A DNA stretch of 64,000 bases, from NCBI RefSeq assembly GCF_900184735.1, contig NZ_LT855405.1, positions 248,001 to 312,000 on the forward strand. The letters are read 5' to 3'. This document shows, one piece after another, positions 25,851 to 35,124 of the stretch. Position numbers and translations under genes: made by a program. Within the stretch, counting starts at the first letter, position 1; every line of letters starts with the position of its first letter. Source of the stretch: Paucisalibacillus globulus (GTDB taxonomy: Bacteria; Bacillota; Bacilli; Bacillales; Amphibacillaceae). A model generated the notes under the pieces. The model had not been told where the DNA came from. It saw only the letters and a list, made by a program, of their open reading frames with translations, and searched no databases.

Positions 25851-26599
25851 TGAATGTGATTGATTTAAATTGTGATATGGGGGAGAGTTTCGGGACATAT
25901 ACGATTGGACAAGATGATGAGGTTATTACATTAGTATCATCGGTTAATATCGCCTGTGGCTTTCATGGTGGTGATCCAGATGTGATGGATCATACCGTAG
26001 AATTAGCCAAGCAATATAAGGTTAGAGTGGGAGCTCATCCTGGTTTCCCTAACTTACTTGGCTTTGGCCGCTGGAATATGGATATTCCTCCCAAGACCTT
26101 AACCAATATAATTATCTATCAAATTGGTGCTTTGGACATATTTTGTAAAAAAAATGACGTAATCATGCAGCATGTAAAGCCACACGGTAACCTGAATAAT
26201 ATGGCGGATTCAGACACAGGTATTGCGACTAGTATAGTGGAGGCAGTTCAATCGATTAATCCGGACCTTCCTCTATATGTAAAGCCAAACTCTGAATTGG
26301 AAAGAATCTCGAAAGAAAAAGGACATCCCTATGTATTGGAGTTATATGCAGATAGAGCATATAACTCAGATATGACATTAGTATCAAGACGTCAAGAAGG
26401 TGCAGTCATCACAGATCCACATAAAGTAGCTGAAAATGTCGTTCGAATGGTAAAAGAAAAACGTATCACCAGCATTACCGGAGAAAATATAAAAATCGAA
26501 GGACAAAGCATCTGCGTACACGGAGACACACAAAGTGCCCTAGAAATGATTAAACACATCCACCAAGAACTCAACAAAGAAAACATACAAATATTGTAG
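25850..26599 (+). CDS. pxpA: 5-oxoprolinase subunit PxpA (LamB/YcsF family)
   Basis: A 249-residue LamB/YcsF protein starting MNVIDLNCDMGESFG, with SVNIACGFHGGDP and the conserved QHVKPHGNLNNM. It is the hydrolase-like subunit of 5-oxoprolinase. GAAGGAGGGGG lies upstream of the ATG. In B. subtilis the order is ycsF first with a transporter (ycsG) and kipR; here the order is pxpB-pxpC-pxpA with no transporter or regulator nearby. Confidence 0.93.
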   Translation: MNVIDLNCDMGESFGTYTIGQDDEVITLVSSVNIACGFHGGDPDVMDHTVELAKQYKVRVGAHPGFPNLLGFGRWNMDIPPKTLTNIIIYQIGALDIFCKKNDVIMQHVKPHGNLNNMADSDTGIATSIVEAVQSINPDLPLYVKPNSELERISKEKGHPYVLELYADRAYNSDMTLVSRRQEGAVITDPHKVAENVVRMVKEKRITSITGENIKIEGQSICVHGDTQSALEMIKHIHQELNKENIQIL

Positions 26600-26609
26600 A
26601 TATGGTATA

Positions 26610-26652
26610 GGTGCCTGCCACTTCCCGAATTTTGTATTAATTTGTCGAAAAA
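26610..26652 (+). repeat. REP-like repeat, copy 5
   Basis: GGTGCCTGCCACTTCCCG (one change from the main unit) with the TTTGTC tail, 10 bp after the pxpA stop. A short AACAGGCAC at 26781-26789, beyond the hairpin, may be the remnant of an inverted partner. Confidence 0.85.
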
Positions 26653-26717
26653 CTAGCATGTAAACAATGTCAGGAAAGAGGTTTCTCGTTCAATATCCGT
26701 TTACCTACAGACTAAAA

Positions 26718-26782
26718 AAATAGCTATTCACTACTTGAGCATTCCCCAAACAAAACACTGTAGCGAATAGCTATATTTTTAA
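26718..26782. terminator. Bidirectional terminator between pxpA and the HAD gene
   Basis: Perfect 10-bp arms ATAGCTATTC/GAATAGCTAT around a roughly 35-nt loop, with ATTTTT on the plus strand and TTTTTTT on the minus strand. It serves both convergent operons. Confidence 0.85.
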
Positions 26783-26815
26783 CAGGCACAGGATTTTTAA
26801 TAGGTCCAGTACATC

Positions 26816-27580
26816 CTACACTAAGCTTAATACCAATTCCTCAATAGAACAAACCACCTTATCAGGAATACATTCTTCAGTAAAAGGAATTTGCCTTCCA
26901 GCGTTTTCCTTGTACCACTTTTCTTCACATAATTCTAAGATTGCTTTATCTTTATTCCTTTCATCAATCGGTAAACTTCTCGCGGATAAAGGGAGGCTTC
27001 TATTTATAAAGATTGATGTAATGCCCATTTTATTTGCCATGACAATGTCGTGATCAATTCTGTCACCAACATGTCCGTATATTTCCTCTTTATTGAGGGA
27101 ATCTAATATTTTGTAATTTGGTTTTGCATAACCAGATTGCTCAGGTGTTATTATTTCATCAAAAACTAAATCTAATCCTATCTCTTTCATAACTGGCAAT
27201 TGATATTTTAGATATCCATTCGTAGCAACTGCCAAAGAATAACCTTCTAATGACTTTAGGCTTTCTATTATATTATCCTCCAGAAGATATACTTTTGGCG
27301 AAACACTGTGCTTTTGAACTAGCTCTTCAATATCTATTTTTAATGATGAATTACCTAATTCAAATAATAAATCTTCGACGATATTATCCCAATCGTAGGC
27401 CTCTAAGATCCGATTTTGACTCATTCTTCTCTCATGCTCCCCTAAAATCAAAGACATTATATCGTATTCCTGATTAATCTCCTTCTTGATTATTGACACA
27501 ATTTCAGGGAAAACCCACTTCCCAAAAGGATTTTGCATAAGCGTACCGTCCAAGTCAAAAGTTATCCATTTTTTCAACAT
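26816..27580 (-). CDS. HAD-superfamily hydrolase
   Basis: A 254-residue phosphatase-like protein. The nucleophile motif is TFDLDGTLM at the N-terminus, the Lys lies in GYAKPNYKIL, and the acidic motif is GHVGDRIDHDIVMANKMG. A four-helix cap lies between. Its start overlaps the permease stop (TAATG), so it belongs to the MurQ/ABC operon and presumably dephosphorylates a sugar phosphate or removes a toxic by-product of amino-sugar catabolism. Last gene before the terminator. Confidence 0.82.
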   Translation of the reverse strand: MLKKWITFDLDGTLMQNPFGKWVFPEIVSIIKKEINQEYDIMSLILGEHERRMSQNRILEAYDWDNIVEDLLFELGNSSLKIDIEELVQKHSVSPKVYLLEDNIIESLKSLEGYSLAVATNGYLKYQLPVMKEIGLDLVFDEIITPEQSGYAKPNYKILDSLNKEEIYGHVGDRIDHDIVMANKMGITSIFINRSLPLSARSLPIDERNKDKAILELCEEKWYKENAGRQIPFTEECIPDKVVCSIEELVLSLV

Positions 27581-28404
27581 TATTTAACTGCCCCTTCTGT
27601 TAATCCATCCATAAATTGTCTAGATGCAAATAAAAATGCTATAAGCATTGGTAATGATGAAATTGTTAAACCAGCAAATAATAAATTCCATTGTGTATCA
27701 AATTCACCAAACAAAGTTAACATGCCAAGTGGAATAGTTTTCAAAGCATCCGTACGAATAAAGATTAATGGATAAAAGAAGTCATTCCATACATTAAGCA
27801 AGTTAACAATCGCTACGATAGAGATGGCAGGTTTCATTAAAGGCAATACAATCTTGTAGTATATTTGGAAATCATTACACCCATCTAGCCTTGCCGAATC
27901 CTCCAATGCCCGTGGAACAGTACGGAAAAATCCATAAAACAGAAATACTGCAAAAGGGATTCCCCCAGCAACATAGACGAATATTAAAGAGAATAGAGAA
28001 TCTAACAACCCTAAATTCATCATCATCATGTATAGAGGAATAACCGCGAGCCTCATTGGTAGCATTAAGCCAATCATGAAGAATAATAGAATAAAAGAAT
28101 TCCACCTAAATTTGTACCTTGCTAAATAGTAACCTGCCATTGAGGAAACAAATAATACAATAAATACAGATGCTGCACTAACGATAATGCTATTCCATAT
28201 ATAACTAGAGAAGTCAACTGCTTCCCATACTTCTGCATAGTTTTCAAATGAAAAAGTACTTGGCAGACTTAATGGTGACGTAAATATTTCTATGTTTGAT
28301 TTAAATGATGAAGAAATCATTAAGAATATTGGATATCCAAAAATAAACGTAAATAAAGCTAGTACTAAATATTTAAGTGTCTGAACATACCACTTAGCTT
28401 TCAT
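27580..28404 (-). CDS. Carbohydrate ABC transporter permease (CUT1, MalG/LacG type)
   Basis: A 274-residue membrane protein with six helices and the EAA loop EDSARLDGCNDFQIYYKIVL that contacts the ATPase. It ends RQFMDGLTEGAVK, the usual MalG-type tail. It pairs with the permease at 28416 and the binding protein at 29436. No ATPase gene is in the cluster, so a shared MsmX-type ATPase is expected. Confidence 0.92.
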   Translation of the reverse strand: MKAKWYVQTLKYLVLALFTFIFGYPIFLMISSSFKSNIEIFTSPLSLPSTFSFENYAEVWEAVDFSSYIWNSIIVSAASVFIVLFVSSMAGYYLARYKFRWNSFILLFFMIGLMLPMRLAVIPLYMMMMNLGLLDSLFSLIFVYVAGGIPFAVFLFYGFFRTVPRALEDSARLDGCNDFQIYYKIVLPLMKPAISIVAIVNLLNVWNDFFYPLIFIRTDALKTIPLGMLTLFGEFDTQWNLLFAGLTISSLPMLIAFLFASRQFMDGLTEGAVK

Positions 28405-28415
28405 ATAATATCCCC

Positions 28416-29357
28416 CTATCTCTCGAAGTCTTTACGTTTGAAGATTAATAGCATGAATGTCGTAGCCAGTCCGATAATAACAAATAAAATAACAGCAATA
28501 GCAGAGCCAAGCCCAATAGATTGACCACCGTCAGTAGTACCAAATGCCAATCGATAGAAAAATGTAGTTAAAACATCTGTTGAATAATACGGTCCCCCGG
28601 AAGACCCTTGCATTGCAAACACATACTCGAATGTTTCAAAAGAACCAATAAAGACCAACACAGACATAACTAATAAGGACGGCCCAAGCATTGGGATTGT
28701 AATTTTTCTTAATACTGTAAACCAATTTGCTCCATCTATTTTTGCTGCCTCAAAAATCTCTGGTTCAATCGCTTGTAATCCAGCTAAGAAGATTAACATA
28801 GAGAAACCAATGGATGCCCAACTATCAACGAAAATGACACTAAATAAAGCAGTATCCATACTCCCTAACCAAGGTCTAGTCAATTCTTCAAGACCAATAG
28901 CTTCCAATAAATTATTTAATGCACCCCTAGTGGGATTTAAAACAAGACTAAAAAGAAAACCAATGACAATTACAGATAACAGTTTAGGAAGAAAGAAAAT
29001 ACTTTTGAATAGCTCTTTTCCTTTAATTTTGCTATGTATAATTAACGCGAGTAATAGGGCAATTACTAACTGAGTAAAAACAGTAACAAAAAAATATATC
29101 CAGTTATGTTTGAAAGCATTAAAAAAAGTACCTTTATAAGGTTCTTCCGTAAAAAGGACAATAAAGTTCTTTAATCCAATAAATTGATCTCTGTCAAATC
29201 CATTAAAAGAATAAAAGCTATTTAACGCAGCAGAAATCAAAGGAAACAACTGAAAAACACCATACAAAACTGCTGCAGGTAGTAAAAACAAATGAACCAT
29301 ATTTTTTCTTAGTTTTCTTTTTTTAAAATACCCTTGATCCTTGATCTGTGTAGACAT
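28416..29357 (-). CDS. Carbohydrate ABC transporter permease (CUT1, MalF/LacF type)
   Basis: A 313-residue membrane protein with a cytoplasmic basic N-terminus, six helices and the EAA loop PEIFEAAKIDGANWFTVLRK. Partner of the permease that follows after 11 bp. Confidence 0.92.
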   Translation of the reverse strand: MSTQIKDQGYFKKRKLRKNMVHLFLLPAAVLYGVFQLFPLISAALNSFYSFNGFDRDQFIGLKNFIVLFTEEPYKGTFFNAFKHNWIYFFVTVFTQLVIALLLALIIHSKIKGKELFKSIFFLPKLLSVIVIGFLFSLVLNPTRGALNNLLEAIGLEELTRPWLGSMDTALFSVIFVDSWASIGFSMLIFLAGLQAIEPEIFEAAKIDGANWFTVLRKITIPMLGPSLLVMSVLVFIGSFETFEYVFAMQGSSGGPYYSTDVLTTFFYRLAFGTTDGGQSIGLGSAIAVILFVIIGLATTFMLLIFKRKDFER

Positions 29358-29435
29358 TGCTGCACCTCCCTAAAAATTGGAATACACAATCAAGATAAAT
29401 TGATTGTGTATTCACTTACTCACCATATAAAACTG

Positions 29436-30713
29436 TTACTTTTCTTCTGCTGCTCTCTCAGCGTTTTTCTGAGCATCTTCTAAGACCTGTTCTTTAGTTA
29501 TTTCTCCCAGAAACATACCTTGCAGAGAGTCTTCAAAAACTGTTTTGGTTGTTGGAGAACCTTCTCCAAAGTAAACTAATAATAAGTACGGAGTAGTATT
29601 CGCTTCAGATGCTTTCGTAATTTGTTTTACAAGTTCATGTTTCGGTTCAACTCCGTTAATCGCACTTAAGCGATTAAGCTCATCACTAAATAATTGACCA
29701 AATTCCTTTGTTGCCATGAATTCTATGAATTTCAAAGCTTCTTCTTTATGCTCTGATTTTTCAACAACACCAAAAGATCCATCTACCCAGTTCATAACGT
29801 ATGGTTCATTTTGGCCTTCTCCTTTTAGACCAGGAACTACTCCAATATTCATTTCAGGTGCATTTTTCTCGAATGTTCCTAAACGATAATCTCCATTGAT
29901 ATACATTGCTGCTTCCCCTGCATAAAATAGTGCTTGGGCATCATTATCATCTAAGGCAATAAAATCCTTCGGTAAATACTGTTCTATTTCTTCCAGTCTA
30001 TCGAGAGTTTCCATCATTCTAGGATCAGTTAAATCGGTGCTACCAGCTAAAATTTCATCTACATAATCATTTCCACCATATGCTGATGGGCTTACTACCC
30101 CATGTAACATAGATAAAAGATATGCAGCACGCCCAGCTTGAGCAATTGGAGTAATTCCGTTATTCTTCAGTTCTTCACTTACCTCAAGTAATTCGTCCCA
30201 AGTCTCAGGAGCAGCTAATCCATATTTTTCAAATATATCTTTGTTATAGAAAATCACTCCAGCATTGAGTGTAGTTGGTACACCATAAACTTGCCCATCA
30301 CTACCTTTTGCTGCTTCTAAGAAACTATCTTCAATATCCATTACACCTGGAACATCATTTAACTGCGTAAGATACCCGTTATCAGCAATAGATTTCGTAC
30401 CAGAATAAGGTCGTAATTGTATGATATCCGGTCCAGAACCAGAAACTAGAGAATTAGTTAGGATGGTATTATATTCCGTAGATTCGAATGGCTGAAAATT
30501 AATCTTAATACCAGGATTCTCTGCTTCAAAAGCTTCAATAAACTTTTCATATGCCTCTCTATCCTCTGGTCTCCAACTGTACAGCTCCAGTTCTACTGCA
30601 TCAACCTTTTCCCCTGAATCACCACTGCTTGACGTGTCTTTATCACTACAAGCAAACAAAATTCCACTAGTTAATACCAAAAGTATAAACAGGATAAACT
30701 TTTTAAACTTCAT
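29436..30713 (-). CDS. Extracellular sugar-binding lipoprotein (CUT1 ABC system)
   Basis: A 425-residue lipoprotein: signal FKKFILFILLVLTSGILFAC with the lipobox Cys at residue 22. The mature part has the family-1 solute-binding pattern (LELYSWRPEDREAYEKFIEA, MYINGDYRLGTF, FGVVEKSEHKEEALKFIEFM). GGGAGG lies 9 nt before the ATG. With MurQ upstream, the ligand is probably a muramic-acid-containing sugar or muropeptide fragment, but this rests on context alone. Confidence 0.9.
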   Translation of the reverse strand: MKFKKFILFILLVLTSGILFACSDKDTSSSGDSGEKVDAVELELYSWRPEDREAYEKFIEAFEAENPGIKINFQPFESTEYNTILTNSLVSGSGPDIIQLRPYSGTKSIADNGYLTQLNDVPGVMDIEDSFLEAAKGSDGQVYGVPTTLNAGVIFYNKDIFEKYGLAAPETWDELLEVSEELKNNGITPIAQAGRAAYLLSMLHGVVSPSAYGGNDYVDEILAGSTDLTDPRMMETLDRLEEIEQYLPKDFIALDDNDAQALFYAGEAAMYINGDYRLGTFEKNAPEMNIGVVPGLKGEGQNEPYVMNWVDGSFGVVEKSEHKEEALKFIEFMATKEFGQLFSDELNRLSAINGVEPKHELVKQITKASEANTTPYLLLVYFGEGSPTTKTVFEDSLQGMFLGEITKEQVLEDAQKNAERAAEEK

Positions 30714-30841
30714 AATATTTTCCTCCCATATATATGTAGTGTTTTACACTCTCTATATTTAGAAAGCGACAACTTTGTATGTATTTTCGATGATGTAATG
30801 AAAATAATTAATAATTAAACCAAGTTCGTAATAAATCAATC

Positions 30842-31735
30842 TCAATTAGAATCAATTGCTTTTTTAACATAACCGTTACTTTCTTTTAATCTTTTCTTCG
30901 CCTCCTTAAAAGAAACACCAGATTTCTTCATGACAATAGCTGGTTTTACTTCATTGTTCGCTTCAGTTAAAAGTTGAGTTGCTTCCTCATAAGAACTACC
31001 AGTTATCTCCATTAGTATACTTTTAGCTCTTTCTAACAACTTGAAATTACTAACACGTACATCAACCATAAGATTCTCGTAAACTTTCCCAAGTTTTATC
31101 ATCGTTGTTGTACTGATCATATTAAGTATCATTTTATGTGCAGTCGCAGCCTTCATACGTGTTGATCCTGATAATACTTCTGGACCAACTATTACCTCAA
31201 TAGAACAATCTGCAAAGGTACTAATTAATGAATTATGATTACAAGTTAAAGAAACTGTATATGCCCCAACTTCATTAGCATATTTTAATGCGCCTATTGC
31301 ATATGGGGTACGACCACTAGCAGTTATTCCAATAACAACATCTTTATCTGTTAAATCCCTGCCCTTAATGTCTTCTTTGCCTTGAGCTTCATCATCTTCA
31401 GCACCCTCCACCGCTTTATAAACAGCACCATTTCCCCCTGCGATAATAGGCTGAATCATACTAGGTGAAGTCATAAACGTTGGGGGGCATTCTACTGCGT
31501 CAAGTATCCCTAATCTCCCACTTGTACCTGCCCCAACATAGAATAAGCGACCACCGCCCATCAACGCTTTGGAAATTTGATCGATTGCTATTGTAATGTT
31601 AGGTAATACAGCCTCAACCGCTTCTGCGATAGATTTATCCTCATTATTTATCGTCTGTATTATTTCCAAAGTAGGCATTTGGTCTAGTCTTACGCTGTTC
31701 TCATTTCTTTGTTCTGTTGTAAGATAAGTCAGCAT
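30842..31735 (-). CDS. murQ: N-acetylmuramic acid 6-phosphate etherase
   Basis: A 297-residue SIS-domain enzyme that cleaves the lactyl ether of MurNAc 6-phosphate, giving GlcNAc 6-phosphate and D-lactate. Family motifs: [18 protein letters not shown], the signature [20 protein letters not shown] with the catalytic Glu, [10 protein letters not shown] and [17 protein letters not shown]. It is first in the operon, 128 bp before the binding-protein gene. The usual MurP phosphotransferase, a MurNAc kinase and MurR are absent from the window; NagA, which acts next, lies 15 kb away at 46990. Confidence 0.95.
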   Translation of the reverse strand: MLTYLTTEQRNENSVRLDQMPTLEIIQTINNEDKSIAEAVEAVLPNITIAIDQISKALMGGGRLFYVGAGTSGRLGILDAVECPPTFMTSPSMIQPIIAGGNGAVYKAVEGAEDDEAQGKEDIKGRDLTDKDVVIGITASGRTPYAIGALKYANEVGAYTVSLTCNHNSLISTFADCSIEVIVGPEVLSGSTRMKAATAHKMILNMISTTTMIKLGKVYENLMVDVRVSNFKLLERAKSILMEITGSSYEEATQLLTEANNEVKPAIVMKKSGVSFKEAKKRLKESNGYVKKAIDSN

Positions 31736-31759
31736 TATATGTAAAACACTCCCTCCGTA

Positions 31760-31774
31760 TGTAAAGCGCTTCCA
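31760..31774 (-). promoter_or_regulatory. cre-like palindrome upstream of murQ
   Basis: TGGAAGCGCTTTACA on the minus strand has the CcpA core AAGCGCTT and TG...CA ends but is one base longer than the 14-bp consensus. It lies 25 bp before the murQ start, suited to catabolite repression; a LacI-family protein could also use it. Confidence 0.4.
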
Positions 31775-31878
31775 TTTAATTGAAATTATAAATTTATTGA
31801 ATTATTTTGTCAATATATTTTAAAAATATTTGTAATAATATTTCAATTCACACCAAACGGATTAAATCCTTGCAAAAT

Positions 31879-31918
31879 AATAGAAAGGAACGAAGTAATG
31901 ACCTCGTTCCTTTCTATT
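31879..31918 (-). terminator. Terminator of the LacI-controlled ABC operon
   Basis: A perfect 15-bp stem (AATAGAAAGGAACGA and its complement) with a 10-nt loop, beginning directly after the permease stop codon at 31919-31921. A T-rich stretch follows on the minus strand. Confidence 0.8.
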
Positions 31919-32986
31919 TCAAGCCGTTTTCTCTTTTCGTTGTAATAACACCGCTACGATTACAATTACTCCTTTAAACGCTTCTCTTAGGAATGGTGGT
32001 ACGCCGAATAGGTTTAGTAAGTTATTCATTACGGCAATGATTAACATCCCATATACGGTTCCGAGTATATATCCACGGCCACCTAGCATATTGGTTCCGC
32101 CGACAACTGCTGCTGCGATGGCATCCATCTCCATACCTCGTCCAGCATTGGAAAAGTCCATTGAACCAATACGAGAAACTTGAATAATGGCTGCAACAGA
32201 TACTAGTAGCCCCATTAAGGCATAAACACGAAGCTTTACCTTATTGATATTAACACCGGAAAGCTTTGCTGCTCGCTCATTCGATCCGACCGCAATAATC
32301 TGTCTTCCAAAAGTCGTTCGTTTGGAAACATAATACAATATACACGCAATGATTGCCCAATAGATAATTGGCATAATCATGAGATTACCAATTTTAAAGC
32401 TAGATATTTGCAAAAACTCCACCGGAACCTTTGTATTATACCCTTGAGCAAAATGTTGAGTAACACTTCGGAAAATCATCATCGCACCTAGTGTAGCGAT
32501 AAAAGGTGGAACCATCCCTTTTGTAATGGAAACACCAATTAATGCTCCAAGCATATAACCAAATGCCAACACTAAAATAATGGTTAAGATAATAGCCGGA
32601 ACACCAGTAATTCCAACTGCGCTGAGAATCCCCTGTGCTCCCGTGTCGAGTAAATACATCGCAAAAGCCCCAGTAATAACTAAGGTTGAACCCACGGATA
32701 GGTCAATTCCACCTGTCATAATAACAAACGTCATCCCCAAAGCTACGATTCCAACACCTGCATTATTCCGCAGTATATTAATCCAGTTATTCGTCCAAGC
32801 CTGGAACCATTCACCAAATGAATTATAATCAAAGCCCAAGGTTAATGTCTGTAAGATTACCATAATAATAAGCGCTATTAAAATACTAAATAATGGATCA
32901 TTTGACCATTTATGTTTAAACCACCCTACAAAAGTCTTTTTTCCTGGGCTTGCATTTTCCAAATTAGGTTGCTTATTTGGTATCAT
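31919..32986 (-). CDS. Ribose-type ABC transporter permease (CUT2)
   Basis: A 355-residue RbsC/YtfT-like membrane protein with a basic cytoplasmic N-terminus. Family phrases: GVGIVALGMTFVIMTGGIDL, SVGSTLVITGA, AVGSNERAAKLSGVNINKV and AVVGGTNMLGGRGYILGTV. It overlaps the ATPase gene by 4 bp (ATGA). Last gene of the operon. Confidence 0.93.
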   Translation of the reverse strand: MIPNKQPNLENASPGKKTFVGWFKHKWSNDPLFSILIALIIMVILQTLTLGFDYNSFGEWFQAWTNNWINILRNNAGVGIVALGMTFVIMTGGIDLSVGSTLVITGAFAMYLLDTGAQGILSAVGITGVPAIILTIILVLAFGYMLGALIGVSITKGMVPPFIATLGAMMIFRSVTQHFAQGYNTKVPVEFLQISSFKIGNLMIMPIIYWAIIACILYYVSKRTTFGRQIIAVGSNERAAKLSGVNINKVKLRVYALMGLLVSVAAIIQVSRIGSMDFSNAGRGMEMDAIAAAVVGGTNMLGGRGYILGTVYGMLIIAVMNNLLNLFGVPPFLREAFKGVIVIVAVLLQRKEKTA

Positions 32987-34503
32987 AGTTGGTGTACTCC
33001 CTTCTCTTCGCCAAGCTCCCCACCAGTTGCTAAACGCATGATGGTTTGTTCATTCATCATTTCATCTCGAACCTCACCTTGAATTACCCCATGATACATA
33101 ACCAGCGCCCGGTCACACACACGGATAATTTCTTGTGCCTCACTAGACAACACAATAATTGCGATATTTTCATCTGCTAGTTTTAGAATAATATCGTAAA
33201 TATCTTCCTTCGCCCCTACATCAACACCTTGAGTAGGGTTATCTAAAATCAAAACCTTAGGATTAGCTGCTAACCATTTTGATAAGACTACCTTTTGCTG
33301 GTTTCCACCTGATAGACTGGTAATGCTATCCGTCATGTCACCCATTTTAATTCGTAAAGAATCTCGCTGTTCTTCAAATAATTTCCTATGCCTAGAACTA
33401 TCAATAACACCACGCTTGGAAAACATCGACCAAGTTACAACGGAAGCATTTTCGATGATATCCATATCTTTAAGAATGGCGTTTTCTTTTCGGTTACGCG
33501 GTAGGTAAGCAATCCCTTTTTTTATTGCTTGAGAAGTACTTTTAATTGTTACTTCTTTACCTTCTAAGAATATTTTCCCCGTTTCATAATGATCCGCACC
33601 AAAAATTGCTTGAAAAAGTTCACTACGTCCATCACCAAGAAGCCCTGTAATACCAACGATTTCACCAGCTCTAATGGAAAAATTAATGTCACGGAAATGG
33701 CGACTATCTGTTAGTCCTTCCACACGTAGAATTTCATTTCCAACTTCCTCGTTTCCTGCGACCCTACGTAATGATTCTGTACGAACATCGAATCCAACCA
33801 TATAACTAGCTAAATCTTTTTTCGTCACATCACTTACATTCCCGACAGATACTAGATTTCCATCCCGTAACACAATGTATCGATTGCAAATCTCTTTCAC
33901 TTCATTTAATTTGTGAGAAATAAAAATGATTCCTACATTATTCTCTTTTAATGTCTTCATCATGGCAAAAACGCGTTCAATCTCGGTATCGGTTAAAGAT
34001 GTAGTTGGCTCATCCATGATGATAATAGAGGCATTTGTCATCATCGCTCGACAAATTTCCACGATTTGTTTATAAGAAGCGTCTAGGTCCCGAACCATTC
34101 TCCCAGGATCTAAGTCTACATTCATTTGTTTGAAAATCTCTGCTGTTTTATCATACATTTGCTTTAAATCTAAGCTTCCTTTTTTTGTCTTAATTTCACG
34201 ACCTAGAAACATATTCTCATAGATAGGAAGATCATTAATTAAATTCAATTCTTGATGGATAAAAGCAATGCCGGCTTCTTGTGAATCAACAGGTGTCTCA
34301 AAATCTACTTCTTTCTCGTCAATTAAAATAGAGCCTGAATCCATTGGGATGACACCACCAAGGATGTTCATTAGCGTTGATTTCCCTGCACCATTTTCCC
34401 CAAGTAGTGCACAAATCTCTCCGCCTTGAACAGATAAGGTAACATCCTTTAATACATCATTACTACCAAAGGATTTTCGTATATTTTTCATTTCTATTTT
34501 CAT
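32983..34503 (-). CDS. Ribose-type ABC transporter ATP-binding protein (CUT2, RbsA-like)
   Basis: A 506-residue tandem ATPase. The first half has Walker A GENGAGKST and Walker B IIIMDEPTTSLTD; the second half has the degenerate P-loop GLLGDGRSEL and signature LSGGNQQKVVLSKWLA, as usual in RbsA/MglA. The ATG at 34503 follows GGGTGATTAC; the frame is open further upstream, but that part is unlike the family. It is separated from the binding-protein gene (35125) by a 620-bp gap with a terminator and a 334-bp repeat element. Confidence 0.92.
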   Translation of the reverse strand: MKIEMKNIRKSFGSNDVLKDVTLSVQGGEICALLGENGAGKSTLMNILGGVIPMDSGSILIDEKEVDFETPVDSQEAGIAFIHQELNLINDLPIYENMFLGREIKTKKGSLDLKQMYDKTAEIFKQMNVDLDPGRMVRDLDASYKQIVEICRAMMTNASIIIMDEPTTSLTDTEIERVFAMMKTLKENNVGIIFISHKLNEVKEICNRYIVLRDGNLVSVGNVSDVTKKDLASYMVGFDVRTESLRRVAGNEEVGNEILRVEGLTDSRHFRDINFSIRAGEIVGITGLLGDGRSELFQAIFGADHYETGKIFLEGKEVTIKSTSQAIKKGIAYLPRNRKENAILKDMDIIENASVVTWSMFSKRGVIDSSRHRKLFEEQRDSLRIKMGDMTDSITSLSGGNQQKVVLSKWLAANPKVLILDNPTQGVDVGAKEDIYDIILKLADENIAIIVLSSEAQEIIRVCDRALVMYHGVIQGEVRDEMMNEQTIMRLATGGELGEEKGVHQL

Positions 34504-34626
34504 GTAATCACCCAAGCTTTTTAGAAGTGAATTCATTCTTGTAAAGTTTTTTCTGAACGTCTCTTTTCTATTGATAGAAACTGTGTGGTAACGACTGTCA
34601 ATTAATGAGTGTAGTATTAATATACC

Positions 34627-34960
34627 GCTCCGGCAGAATACTCCGCTTTCCACGGGCACGGCCTCAGCCTCCTCGAGGAAAGATCGCCTCTGCGGGGTCA
34701 TCGGACACGTGCTATTCCCGTAGGAGTCTCCGTATTCTGCCTGCGCTAGTTTGAGCTTTCTAAATTTAAGGTAGCAAATGATTTTTTGATTGGTTTTGAT
34801 TGCTTCTAATTTATTTCACTCTACACTAGCGAAGGAAATACACGGAGACTCCTGCGGGAGGATAGGCTTCGGTGAGACCCCGCAGTGCGTAAGCGCGAGG
34901 AGGCTCACCAGCCGCCCGCGGAAAGCGGAGTGTATTTCCGTAGCGGGTATGGTGCTCCCC
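34627..34960. repeat. GC-rich paired-palindrome element, copy 1
   Basis: Two GC-rich arms, each palindromic and together inverted (left: CTCCGGCAGAATACTCCGC to GGAGTCTCCGTATTCTGCC; right: GGAAATACACGGAGACTCC to GCGGAGTGTATTTCCG), are separated by about 70 bp of AT-rich DNA. A perfect 11-bp outer inverted repeat, TAGAAACTGTG/CACAGTTTCTA, flanks it at 34575-34585 and 34980-34990, so the full unit may be 416 bp. A near-identical copy lies at 42355-42683. It carries no gene. I recall similar dispersed elements in several Bacillaceae genomes. It splits the ABC operon between binding protein and ATPase. Confidence 0.9.
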
Positions 34961-35054
34961 CAAAAAAAGCCATTTCCCGCACAGTTTCTAACAAACTATT
35001 CATTAATAAAATATGGTCAAAAATAATAATCTATTAAAGAATAATCTTTTAAAA

Positions 35055-35089
35055 AAAGAGGCTATAGCTTAGCCATAACCCCTTTTGTT
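35055..35089 (-). terminator. Internal terminator after the binding-protein gene
   Basis: Minus strand: GGTTATGGC pairs (with wobble) with GCTATAGCC, followed by a run of seven T. It lies 36 bp after the binding-protein stop, inside the operon. It would give an excess of binding protein over the membrane components. Confidence 0.75.
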
Positions 35090-35124
35090 TACTGATTTAG
35101 GGACAAACTTCCCATCAATTCGAT

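Noticed and set aside
34790-35026. Open frame within GC-rich element copy 1 (a similar one at 42540-42734 in copy 2, opposite strand)
   Set aside because: Both lie in palindromic repeat DNA, are on different strands, have no ribosome site and share no conserved protein sequence; they are frames left open by GC-rich composition.
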